Below, one piece after another: positions 43,696 to 51,844 of a DNA stretch of 64,000 bases. The notes beneath the pieces are model-generated. The model saw only the letters and a list, made by a program, of their open reading frames with translations. It did no database searches and was not told the origin of the DNA. Position 1 is the first letter of the stretch. Every line of letters begins with the position of its first letter. The position numbers and the translations under genes are program-made. Origin of the DNA: Catenulispora sp. GP43 (GTDB taxonomy: Bacteria; Actinomycetota; Actinomycetes; Streptomycetales; Catenulisporaceae); NCBI RefSeq assembly GCF_041260665.1, contig NZ_JBGCCT010000004.1:124001-188000 (forward strand), given 5' to 3'.

Positions 43696-45054
43696 CTACT
43701 CGGTCCCGGCCGGCACGACGTTCACGTTCAGGTGGAAGATGTTCGCCGGGTCGTACTGCCGCTTCAGCTCCGCCAGCCGACGGTATGTCTGGTGCGGGTA
43801 CACCGCGTCGATGTCCACCGGGAGGATGTCGCTCAGGAAGCCGCTGTAGGCGCCGGACAGCGACGGGGCCAGGGCGGACCAGAACTCCTCGTAGGTCGGC
43901 AGCAGGGGTTCGTTGTCCTCCGGGGAGCCGAGGAGGACGCCCATGATCAGGGCCTGGGTGGAGCGGTGGGCGAAGGCGGTCGCGTCCTCCGCCACCAGGC
44001 CCAGGGCGCCGCCGATGCTGCGGATCTCCACGTACAGGTTCGCGAGTTTGGCCTGCTGGGTGAGGATCGTGGTGACCATGTCCTCGGTGACGGCCGGGGC
44101 GAGGCGGTTGCGGACGCGGGGGCGCCAGCCCGGGGGGAGTTCGTTGGCGTCGGCCAGGACGTCGCCGTAGTCCATCAGGCGGACCTGGTCGTCCACGACG
44201 GTGCCGAGTTTGCGGATCGGGTCGATGGCCAGGCCCGCGGCTGCGTCGTCGTCGCCGGCGTAGCAGACCATGATGGCCAGGGGCGGGGCCTCCCCGCCGA
44301 AGGTCGGCCAGCACATGGCGGTGGAGGTGAGCTCCTCGGGGGCGGAGTCCATGTACGCGGCCCAGCCGCGCAGGACCGCGGCGGTCTCGTCGGGGGCGAA
44401 GGCGATCTGGCCGAAGAAGACCTGCTTGACCGGCTGGGCGATGACGGTGAAGGAGGTCACCACGCCGAAGTTGCCGCCGCCGCCGCGGATCGCCCAGAAC
44501 AGGTCCAGGTTCTCCTCGGTGCTCACGGTCAGGACGCGGCCGTCCGCGGTGACCACGGTCGCCGACACCAGGCTGTCCAGGGCCAGGCCGTACTTGCGGG
44601 CCATCCAGCCCACGCCGCCGCCGACCAGCAGGCCGCCGACGCCGACGCTGGTGGTGTCGCCGGAGGTGAAGGCCAGGCCGTAGGGCGCCAGGGCCTTGGC
44701 GACGTTGGTCCACAGGGCGCCGGCGCCGAGGCGGACCAGGCGCTCGGATTCGTTCAGCACCTCGACGGTGTCCAGCGGGGACAGGTCCAGGACCAGGCCG
44801 CCGACGTTGGTGCTGAAGCCGGCGTTGCTGTGGCCGCCGCTGCGGGTGGAGATCTCCAGATCGTGCTCGACGGCGAAGGCGATGCCCCGGGCCACGTCCT
44901 CGTCGCTCTCGGCCCGGACGATCACGGCCGGGTGGCCGGTGTGGGCGAAGATGTCGGCGCGGGCGTCGTAACCGTCGTCCCCCGGCACAAGAACCTCACC
45001 GGTGACTGTGGCCCGCAGGGCCTCGACGGCCCCGGGCTCCACGGCGCTGTCCAT
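43696..45054 (-). CDS. FAD-linked oxidase, berberine-bridge-like (second copy)
   Basis: 452 residues from the ATG at 45054 (MDSAVEPGAVEALRATV), with GGGAG upstream. An in-frame start at 45153 lies upstream of a conserved promoter motif and was rejected. RSGGHS carries His75 for covalent FAD. The loop GDTTSVGVGGLLVGGGVGW lacks the cysteine of bicovalent members. The C-terminal BBE segment is YDPANIFHLNVNV. The family oxidises sugars, alcohols or alkaloid-like intermediates using O2. The preceding DGPF/YCII gene carries the same 18-bp upstream motif, so the two are probably co-regulated. It is a distant paralogue of the oxidase at 5248. Confidence 0.92.
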   Translation of the reverse strand: MDSAVEPGAVEALRATVTGEVLVPGDDGYDARADIFAHTGHPAVIVRAESDEDVARGIAFAVEHDLEISTRSGGHSNAGFSTNVGGLVLDLSPLDTVEVLNESERLVRLGAGALWTNVAKALAPYGLAFTSGDTTSVGVGGLLVGGGVGWMARKYGLALDSLVSATVVTADGRVLTVSTEENLDLFWAIRGGGGNFGVVTSFTVIAQPVKQVFFGQIAFAPDETAAVLRGWAAYMDSAPEELTSTAMCWPTFGGEAPPLAIMVCYAGDDDAAAGLAIDPIRKLGTVVDDQVRLMDYGDVLADANELPPGWRPRVRNRLAPAVTEDMVTTILTQQAKLANLYVEIRSIGGALGLVAEDATAFAHRSTQALIMGVLLGSPEDNEPLLPTYEEFWSALAPSLSGAYSGFLSDILPVDIDAVYPHQTYRRLAELKRQYDPANIFHLNVNVVPAGTE

Positions 45055-45098
45055 GGTGGTCTCCCTTTTTTCTTCACGCTGGTTTGCGTCTCTACCGC

Positions 45099-45116
45099 GT
45101 AGTCGGAGCCGAGACG
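45099..45116 (-). promoter_or_regulatory. Shared upstream motif, copy 1
   Basis: GTAGTCGGAGCCGAGACG (plus strand) lies 45 bp upstream of the FAD oxidase ATG. An 18-mer differing at one base lies 48 bp upstream of the DGPF/YCII gene. CGTCTC and GAGACG arms flank this copy as an inverted repeat. It is placed where a promoter core or operator would be. The regulator is unknown. Confidence 0.65.
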
Positions 45117-45217
45117 CCGATCCGGACATCCCCCGGCGCTCCGGTATCCGCACACGAGGAGATGCCGGGCTGGTGACGCCCCGCCGGCGGCGGACGCCCG
45201 CCGCCGGCCCCGGTCGG

Positions 45218-45574
45218 TCAGCCCTCGGGCATCTCCAGGAACGGCCGGACCTCCACGGCGGACCACTGCGCGTCCGGGATCATGGCCGCGAGCTCAACCG
45301 CACGCTCCTTGCCGGCGACGTCGAACACGTAGTAGCCGCCGAAGAACTCCTCGGCCTCGACCAGCGGGCCGTCGGAGGGGACCGTCTTGCCGTCGCGCAC
45401 GCGCACCACGGTGGTCTGCGCCGGCTCGGCGAGCGGCTGCATGGTGACGAACTCGCCGGACTCGTGGGTGAGGCCGATCAGCTTCTCGTGGGCGGCCCCC
45501 ACGGCGGCCTGCTGCTCCTCGGTCAGCTCCGCGTTGGCCTTCGGGTTCAGGTGGATCAGCAGCATGTACTTCAT
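45218..45574 (-). CDS. DGPF/YCII-domain protein
   Basis: 118 residues from the ATG at 45574 (MKYMLLIHLNPKAN), with GAGGAGCGG upstream. The protein is a complete single-domain YCII/DGPF protein: KYMLLIHL opening strand, SGEFVTMQPL, and DGPLVEAEEFFGGYYVFDV, which matches the DGPF signature with Leu in place of Phe. Such dimeric alpha-beta proteins are often encoded beside ECF42-type sigma factors. No such sigma gene is next to it here. Its biochemical role is not settled. It lies 164 bp upstream of the FAD oxidase gene and shares its upstream motif. Confidence 0.9.
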   Translation of the reverse strand: MKYMLLIHLNPKANAELTEEQQAAVGAAHEKLIGLTHESGEFVTMQPLAEPAQTTVVRVRDGKTVPSDGPLVEAEEFFGGYYVFDVAGKERAVELAAMIPDAQWSAVEVRPFLEMPEG

Positions 45575-45621
45575 GGTTCCGCTCCTCATGATCGGGCGCC
45601 CGGCACGGACGCTCTCACCTG

Positions 45622-45639
45622 GTAGTCGGAGCCGAGGCG
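45622..45639 (-). promoter_or_regulatory. Shared upstream motif, copy 2
   Basis: GTAGTCGGAGCCGAGGCG (plus strand), 48 bp upstream of the DGPF/YCII ATG, matches copy 1 at 17 of 18 bases. The rest of 45640-45800 shows nothing recognisable. Confidence 0.65.
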
Positions 45640-45800
45640 GGGAAGCGGACACGAATCACGCGGCGAGCACGCCGGGATCGGCGCATGGCGCGATGGGAGC
45701 GAGCCGAGATCGGTGGTGGCCTGGAGGGCCGGCCCTGCCCTCATGGCCCCGAGCCATCGCAGTGCGGTTCGAGCACCTGCCCGGTTCGCGGGCAAAACGG

Positions 45801-45836
45801 CTGATCGCCCGGCCACGTGAGCGGCCGGGCGATCAG
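45801..45836. terminator. Terminator, 14-bp perfect stem
   Basis: CTGATCGCCCGGCC pairs with GGCCGGGCGATCAG across an eight-base loop. It lies 60 bases past the stop of the secreted CHAP/propeller gene on the minus strand. Confidence 0.88.
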
Positions 45837-45895
45837 TAGAGGCAAGATTCCTGCGAGGCGATCAGATCCTGATGAGGATCAACTCCCGATGGGGA

Positions 45896-48559
45896 TCAAC
45901 TCCCGATGGCGATCTGGCTCGCTGCGTTCCCGATCGCGGTCCAGGCGCCCGGGCCCGTGCCGGAGCCGTTGTAGGTGGACACGGCACTCAGATCGCCGGC
46001 CAGGCCTGCGATGTGGCTGTTGCCGACGGCGAAGGCGGCGGCCGGTCCGCCGATGGCGGTCCAGGCGGCGGGACCACTGCCGGTGCCGTTGTACAGGCTG
46101 ATGCTGCCGTCGTTCGGGTTCGTCGCGAACAGGCCGTAGCCGCCGGCGTAGATCGCGGTCGCGGCGCCGCCGACGACGTGCCAGTTGGTGCCCGTCCCGT
46201 CCCACTCGGACACCGAGGACTTGTCGGGCGCGAGGCCGTACAGGTGGCCGCCGCCGACCGCGAACTGCGCGCCGGCACCGCCGACCACGGTCCAGGCCGC
46301 AGGCCCCGAGCCGGAGCCGTTGTACCGGCTGATGCTGCCGTCGTTGGGGTTCACGGCGAACAGGCCCGCGTCGCCGGCGTAGATCTGCGTCGCCGCGCCG
46401 CCGATCACCGTCCACGCTCCCGGCCCGGTGCCCGTGCCGTTGTAGACCGACACCGCGCTCTTGTCCGAGGCCAGGCCGTAGAGGTGGCCGCCGCCGACCG
46501 CGAACTGCGCCGCCGCGCCGCCGATGGACGTCCACGCCGCCGGGCCGGACCCGCTGCCGTTGTACTTGTTGATGCTGCCGTCGTTCGGGTTGACGGCGAA
46601 CAGGCCCGCGTCGCCGGCCAGGATCTGGGTCGCCGCGCCGCCGATCGCGGTCCACGCGCCGGGGCCGGTACCCGTGCCGTTGTAGACCGAGATCGCGCTC
46701 TTGTCCGGAGCCAGTGCGTAGATCCGGTCGTTCGCGACGGTGATCGTGACTCCGGGGGTGTCCGCGGAGCGGCCGCCGGCGTTGGACGCGTAGGCGGTGA
46801 TCGTGTGGGTGCCGTTGGTCAGGGAAGTGGTGTCCAGCGTGTAGTTGAACGCCGTGGCCGAGGTGGCCTGGCCGACTTCGGCCCCGTCGACCTTGTAGTG
46901 GACGGCGGTCGTATTGCTGCTGATGGCGGATGCCGTCAGCGTGATCATCCCGTACGCGAGGCCGGCCGGCGCGTGGAACGTCGGCATGGCCGGCGCGTTG
47001 GCGATGGTGATGCTGACCGCGGGGCCATCGACCTCGGCGCCGTTGACGACCGCGCCGATGAAGGCCTGGTAGCCGCCGTCGGGGATGGTGAGGGCGGGGC
47101 TGTCCGAGGCGCCGGTGGTGTCGAACTGGTAGCTGAAGGAGGTGCCGCCGGCGATGGCCGGGTGGGGGACGATGTCCGCGCCGCCGGCGGCGGGCCGCAG
47201 GTGCAGGTAGTACGCGCTGGCGTTCGGCGACGCGCTGCCGGTGACGGTCACGGTGCCGTGGTAGGTGCCGCCGTTGGCCAGACCGCCGGGTGCTGACACC
47301 GAGGGGGCGACGTCGCTGCTGGTGTCGTGCATCCAGTGCACGTCGCCGGAGCCGCCGAGGACGTTCTCGACCATGCCGTTGCTGACGGAGATGCCGTCCC
47401 ATTCGCCCGGAGTGGAGGGGACCTCGTTCCAGTTCTGGTGGACCATGTCGATGGTGCCGTTTCCGTTGGCGTCGACGTGGCTGGCCAGGACGACGCCGGT
47501 GTGGCCGGCGCCGCTGTCGTAGTAGGCGATGACGTCGCCGGGTTGCGGTGCGGTGTGGTCGGACAAGGAGTTGCCGCGCAGGACGAAGCGTCCGGGGTGG
47601 ATCTTGTTGAGCGCGGCGGTGAGGTTGTCGGCCTGGTCCTTGCCGTCGCCTCCGTCGTTGCCGGTCAGGCCCCAGCGCTGGATCGCGTAGCGCATAGGCA
47701 GCTCGGCGCACTCCCATTCGTTGCCGCCCCAGCCGGTCGCGCGGTCGTTGCCGTTGCTGTAGCCGCAGACCTGCAGGCCGTCGATCTTCTCGTTGAGCAG
47801 GCTCTAGTAGCCGCCGTCACAGGTGCCGTTGCCGTGGTCCCAGTAGCTGGACGGGACCGAGGCCAGCGTCCCGACGGAAATGGCCGGGTCCCCCGAAGCC
47901 GCGGCAGTGGCGGCCTTGAGCGCTGTGTGCGGCTGGGCGCCGGTGTTGGCGGCGGTGACGTTGACCGTGGTCGGCGTCGACAGGCTCGCCGCGGTCACGG
48001 CAATGCCGGTGCCGAACCCGGTCGGGACGGCGGGCTCGGCATGTTCGGCGCGGATGATCCAGATCCGTTGACCGGCCTCGACGATCCACTGCGCCGTCTG
48101 GATCTTCGAGGTGCCGTCGGCCTCGTGCCGGACCTGCGCGGTCACCTTCTGACCGAACAGCGTCGCGACCGGGCCGGGGACCGAAGCGCCGCCGACCGAA
48201 CGCCAGGCGGCCGCACCGCCGGGCGCCGCGACCGGGTAGTCGGACTTCGGCAGCCGTTCGCCGAAGGGCACCGCCGTGACGGAGAAGAACCGGAACGGTC
48301 CGGAGGCCTCGGCCGACGCGCTTTGCACCGAGTCCCCGGGCTTGGGGGTGAACGAGGCTCCGACCGGCATATCAGGGTTCGTCACCGTGAGTGCGACACC
48401 GTCGACGCTCATGGCGTGCTGCGACGGCGCGGTCTTGACGCTGACGACCGGAACCGGGCCGGCGGACGCTGCGGCGTGCACGACGGGCATCGCGCACAGC
48501 GGTGCGGTCAGCGTTCCGGCGACGATCATGGCGGACAGGCTGCGGCGGATACGAGGCAT
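45896..48559 (-). pseudogene. Secreted CHAP-domain/beta-propeller protein interrupted by in-frame TAG
   Basis: From the ATG at 48559 (GGAGAC upstream) a signal peptide (LSAMIVAGTLTAPLCAMPVVHA) leads a ~250-residue domain. TAG at 47804-47806 then stops translation. The same frame continues without interruption to 45896. It encodes a CHAP amidase domain (GGNEWECAELPMRYA with the catalytic Cys, AGHTGVV with the His), two Ig-like domains and about six propeller repeats of ~45 residues (NDGSINKYNGSGSGPAAWT type). One base change would restore an 887-residue protein. The first internal ATG (47695) lies after the catalytic Cys, so restart would give an inactive enzyme. Readthrough, recent mutation or a sequencing error are the alternatives. 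The intact protein would cut peptidoglycan outside the cell. Confidence 0.78.
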
Positions 48560-48631
48560 GGAAGTCTCCAGGAATGGCGGCAAGGGAATGGGGATACGAG
48601 GTCACGACGACGGCGCCGACGGCACGCCGTG

Positions 48632-48943
48632 CTACCGAGCCCTCGTCACGTCGGACAACGGCAGCGCGGCCATGTCGTGCAGGCCGTAGTCGGTCAGCGT
48701 GTGAGTGCACAGCGCGCGGACGCACAACCCGGTCGCGGTCCCGACGGCCTCGGGCTGCGAGTCGGCCCGCACCAGCAGGACCAGGGTGATGCCGCCGGTC
48801 GGGTCCGGGGCCGTTCGGACGTGGTCGAGCTGGTCGCCGGGGCGGGCGTGGGCCCACAGGAGGTCGGCGAGGATGGCGGGGCTGAGCGGCGGCGCCTCGG
48901 GCGGGGGCTCGAGGCGCGCGGCGACGGCGTAGCGGTCGGTCAT
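48632..48943 (-). CDS. Small hypothetical protein
   Basis: 103 residues from the ATG at 48943 (MTDRYAVAARLEPPPE), six bases after the stop of the short peptide gene. A TTG at 48967 is another possible start. The protein is mixed alpha-beta with no signal peptide, and has ILADLLWAHARPGDQLDHV and a central strand TLVLLVRADSQPEAVG. No motif is recognised. Being paired with an exported 48-residue peptide, it might process, sense or confer immunity to it, but nothing in its sequence proves this. Confidence 0.6.
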   Translation of the reverse strand: MTDRYAVAARLEPPPEAPPLSPAILADLLWAHARPGDQLDHVRTAPDPTGGITLVLLVRADSQPEAVGTATGLCVRALCTHTLTDYGLHDMAALPLSDVTRAR

Positions 48944-48948
48944 GGCGG

Positions 48949-49095
48949 TTACCAGCAGCTCGTGCAAGCCTTGACGGCCGCGATGGTCGTGTGGGGCGTG
49001 GTCGTCGTGGCGGCAGCGGTGGCCGCTGTAGCCGTGGCGCCGGACAGGATCGCGACCATCAGGGCGAAGGGGGCGAATCGGGCGAGCTTGGGCAT
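48949..49095 (-). CDS. Short exported peptide ending in a Cys pair (48 aa)
   Basis: 48 residues from the ATG at 49095 (MPKLARFAPFALMVAILSG), with GGAGG eight bases upstream. A basic start and a 15-residue hydrophobic core form a signal peptide with likely cleavage near ATAATA. The predicted mature part is only ~20 residues, Thr/Ala-rich, and ends KACTSCW with two cysteines that could form a disulfide ring. This is the layout of secreted signalling or antimicrobial peptides. The partner gene starts six bases downstream. The call rests on a good ribosome site and the signal sequence. Confidence 0.6.
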   Translation of the reverse strand: MPKLARFAPFALMVAILSGATATAATAAATTTTPHTTIAAVKACTSCW

Positions 49096-49191
49096 GGCGG
49101 GGCCTCCGTGGGTGCGGCAGGGGTGTGGCAGATCCGGGGATTCCGGCGCCGTATCCGTCCGGGCCCGTCGGCGCCTTCCGGTGAGTGAGAG

Positions 49192-49220
49192 TCTTCCGTG
49201 CAGGTCAGGGCTTCGGAAGA
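49192..49220. promoter_or_regulatory. Inverted repeat between divergent genes
   Basis: TCTTCCG and CGGAAGA, 15 bases apart, lie about 100 bp upstream of the peptide gene and 190 bp upstream of the HTH regulator, in a 316-bp divergent region (49096-49411). A possible operator. Nothing else is recognisable in that region. Confidence 0.35.
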
Positions 49221-49411
49221 GATCGCCGGTGGCACGAAGGTTCCATGGCACGATCGCGCCACCGACGCCCCAGCACGACGGATGTTCAGCGGTCGCGCGG
49301 GCCTGACATCGACTTTGCGGGGCGTCACTGAGGGTGGCTATTGCCTGACTCCGCCCGGCCGTGGCAAGGTTCGAACGCGGGTTTGATGATCACCGGTGTG
49401 GGGGGACGCGC

Positions 49412-50392
49412 ATGCTGCGTGAGCTGGGGCTGGACGAGGTGGCCGAGCAGGTCTACCGGACCCTGCTGGACCAGCCGACGATGACGGCCGCGGAGGTCGC
49501 CGATCAGCTGGGACTGTCGCAGGACCAGATCATGGGCGCGATGGACGCGCTGTCCGATCTGGCCCTGCTGCGGCTCTCGCGCACCGATCCGGGCCAGCGG
49601 CGCGCGGTGAGCCTGGAGCGCGGGATCGCTTTGCTGATCCGGCGGCAGGAAGCCGAGCTCGAAGCCCGGCGCCGGGCCCTGGAGGAGAGCCGCGCCGCCG
49701 CCGAGCGCACGGTGAGCACCAGGGCCCACGCGCTGCACCGGATGCCGGCCGGCGTGGAGCTGCTGCGGGATCTGGACGAGATCCAGAGCCGGATGGAGTC
49801 GACGACGCAGAGCGCGGTCACCGAGACCTGGTCGATCGTGCCGGCCCTGATGCCGGCCGAGGCGCTGGAGGCCTCACGCCAACTGGACGCCGAGATGGCC
49901 GCGCGAGGGGTCCTGCAGAAGGTGCTGTGCCACGAGCACACGCGCACCAACCCGGTCGCCCTGGCCCACAGCCGCTGGATGATCGGCCTGGGGGCCCGGA
50001 TCCGCACGGCGCCGGCCCTGCCGCACCGGCTCCTGATCATCGACCGCACGACCGCCTTCGTCCCGGCCGACCCGGCCACCCCGCGCGAGGGCGCGATCCT
50101 GGTCACCGCGCCCGGGATCGTCGCCGCCCTGGCCGAACTCTTCGACCGGGTCTGGGAGAACGCCACCGATCTGCTCGAGGTCCCCATGCCGGCCGCGGAC
50201 GGCGGCCTGAGCGTCTCCGAGCAGGAACTCCTCCGCCTGCTGGCGAAAGGCCTCACCGACGACGCGGCCGCCAAGCGGCTCGGCGTGTCGCTGCGCACGG
50301 TGAAACGCCGCATGGAGGAGTTGATGCGGCGCCTGGAAGCGGGGTCGCGGTTCGAGGCGGGATTGAAGGCGGGGCAGCGCGGCTGGTTGTAG
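49412..50392 (+). CDS. TrmB/LuxR-like two-HTH regulator
   Basis: 326 residues from the ATG at 49412 (MLRELGLDEVAEQVYRTLL), with GGGGGG upstream. The N-terminal domain is a TrmB-like winged helix (AAEVADQLGLSQDQIMGAMDAL), followed by a coiled coil (RRRALEESRAAAERT) and a PLD-like sensor region of ~150 residues. The C-terminus is a LuxR-type HTH (VSEQELLRLLAKGLTDDAAAKRLGVSLRTVKRRMEEL, residues ~260-300). This layout is common in Streptomyces regulators whose ligand is unknown. The gene is divergent from the peptide operon and convergent with the sedolisin gene. Its C-terminal HTH is similar to the double-HTH protein at 54265. Confidence 0.88.
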   Translation: MLRELGLDEVAEQVYRTLLDQPTMTAAEVADQLGLSQDQIMGAMDALSDLALLRLSRTDPGQRRAVSLERGIALLIRRQEAELEARRRALEESRAAAERTVSTRAHALHRMPAGVELLRDLDEIQSRMESTTQSAVTETWSIVPALMPAEALEASRQLDAEMAARGVLQKVLCHEHTRTNPVALAHSRWMIGLGARIRTAPALPHRLLIIDRTTAFVPADPATPREGAILVTAPGIVAALAELFDRVWENATDLLEVPMPAADGGLSVSEQELLRLLAKGLTDDAAAKRLGVSLRTVKRRMEELMRRLEAGSRFEAGLKAGQRGWL

Positions 50393-50430
50393 CCGCCGCG
50401 CATGCGGACTGAGCGTTCCGAAGACGCCAA

Positions 50431-50462
50431 GGGTGGTCCGCTTCCTCAGAAGCGGACCACCC
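50431..50462. terminator. Bidirectional terminator, 14-bp stem
   Basis: GGGTGGTCCGCTTC pairs with GAAGCGGACCACCC around a CTCA loop, between the convergent HTH regulator and sedolisin genes. Confidence 0.92.
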
Positions 50463-50496
50463 CACAGAGAATTCACGCGGCTTTCACCGCATTACA

Positions 50497-51828
50497 TCAG
50501 AACCCTGCTATACCGTTCGGCGTTCCCCAGCCGGTCGGCCCGTCGTAGCCGGTGACCGCGTTGCACTGGTAGTCGCCGCCGCAGTCCTGGAAGACGCCGT
50601 TGTTACCGCCCACGACGTCGAACAGAGCACTGTGGTCACTGTAGAAGGCCGAGGCGTTCGGGAACTTCTGAGGGTTCCCGGCCAGGCCGATCACACCGGC
50701 GATGAACGGCGAGGAGGCGCTGGTGCCGCCGACGATGCTCCAGCCGGAGGGCAGGCCCTCCAGGTCGGGGGTGTCGGTGACGTAGATGGCCGGGCCGGTG
50801 TTGGGGTCGGCGTCGGCGGCCACGTCCGCGACCATGCGGCCGGGGCAGTTGGCGTCGGTCTGCCAGGCCGGCTTGTCGATCCAGGCGGAGCAGCCGCTGC
50901 CGGCGCCCTGCCAGGCGGTCTCTGTCCAGCCCCGGGTGGTGTTCGCGGCCTTGGTCAGCGACGTGCCGCCGACCGCGACCACGCTGGTGTACGCGGCCGG
51001 GACGCTCGGGATGCCATAGCCGCTGTCACCGGAGGAGGCGACGACCGCGACACCGGGGTGCGTGTAGTCCGGGGCGTAGGCGGCGACGCCGTTGGCCTCG
51101 GTGCCTCCGTAGCTGTTGGAGACCTCGGTCGCGCCCAGCGCCACGGCCTCGTTGACCGAGGCTCCCAGGTCGTCGAAGGAGGCTGAGTCGCCCTCGACGA
51201 GCAGGATCTTGCACTGCGGGCAGGCCGCCGAGACCATGTCCAGGTCGAGGGCTTCCTCCACGCCCCAGCCCTGGTCGGGCGGCAGCGGGGTGGCCGCGCC
51301 CTTCTCGTTCACCTTGTGGAAGCAGCCGTTCGCCGTGGTGCAGGCGGGCAGACCATAGGTGGAGCGGTAGACCGCCAGGTCCGCCTCGGCCGTCGGGTCG
51401 TCGCCGGCGTCGACGATCGCGACCGTCTGGTTGGCGCCGCCGGTGGTCGGCAGCTTGTAGGCCGAGCGCAGGTCCGCCGGGCCGAAGCCGGCCGGCAGGG
51501 CGGTCGCCGCAGCAGCCGTCTTGCCGGACGCCACGGCCGCCGCGGCCGCCGCGCCCCGGACGCCGGTGCCGCCGTGGACGTCGGTGCGCACCTCGGCGAA
51601 ACAGCGGGCCTGGCCGGGCCGGGCCGGGCCGCAGGCGTTCTTGACGTTGCCCGCCGGCTTGCCGTGGCCGTTCGGCGCCGCGACGCCCGCGGTGGCCGTG
51701 GCCGCCGTGACCGTCAGCGCGGCCACCAGGGTCGAGGCCGCGGCGACGACGGTCGCCACGCGCAGCCCGCGCCGCGGCGCCGAGGCCGAGGCCGAGGCCG
51801 GAGCCGGGCTGGAGTTGTTCGGGTTCAT
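50497..51828 (-). CDS. Secreted S53-family (sedolisin-type) serine protease
   Basis: 443 residues from the ATG at 51828 (MNPNNSSPAPASAS), with GAGGAG upstream. A basic segment (PRRGLRVAT) and an Ala/Thr/Val-rich stretch form a long signal peptide. The catalytic core starts near residue 115. GVEEALDLDM supplies the Glu191-x3-Asp195 pair, ASSGDSGYG the oxyanion Asp, and GGTSASSP the nucleophile Ser370. The end GYDGPTGWGTPNG is the calcium-binding loop of sedolisins. There is no ~180-residue activation prodomain as in kumamolisin, so activation must differ. It follows the large secreted companion gene by 16 bases on the same strand and ends at a strong terminator. Acid-type extracellular proteolysis is expected. 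Confidence 0.92.
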   Translation of the reverse strand: MNPNNSSPAPASASASAPRRGLRVATVVAAASTLVAALTVTAATATAGVAAPNGHGKPAGNVKNACGPARPGQARCFAEVRTDVHGGTGVRGAAAAAAVASGKTAAAATALPAGFGPADLRSAYKLPTTGGANQTVAIVDAGDDPTAEADLAVYRSTYGLPACTTANGCFHKVNEKGAATPLPPDQGWGVEEALDLDMVSAACPQCKILLVEGDSASFDDLGASVNEAVALGATEVSNSYGGTEANGVAAYAPDYTHPGVAVVASSGDSGYGIPSVPAAYTSVVAVGGTSLTKAANTTRGWTETAWQGAGSGCSAWIDKPAWQTDANCPGRMVADVAADADPNTGPAIYVTDTPDLEGLPSGWSIVGGTSASSPFIAGVIGLAGNPQKFPNASAFYSDHSALFDVVGGNNGVFQDCGGDYQCNAVTGYDGPTGWGTPNGIAGF

Positions 51829-51844
51829 CAGGCTCCTCATCGCG

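Noticed and set aside
26707-45574. A complete NRPS or PKS assembly line
   Set aside because: Only one condensation domain and one carrier domain are present; no adenylation, ketosynthase, acyltransferase or thioesterase domain was found.
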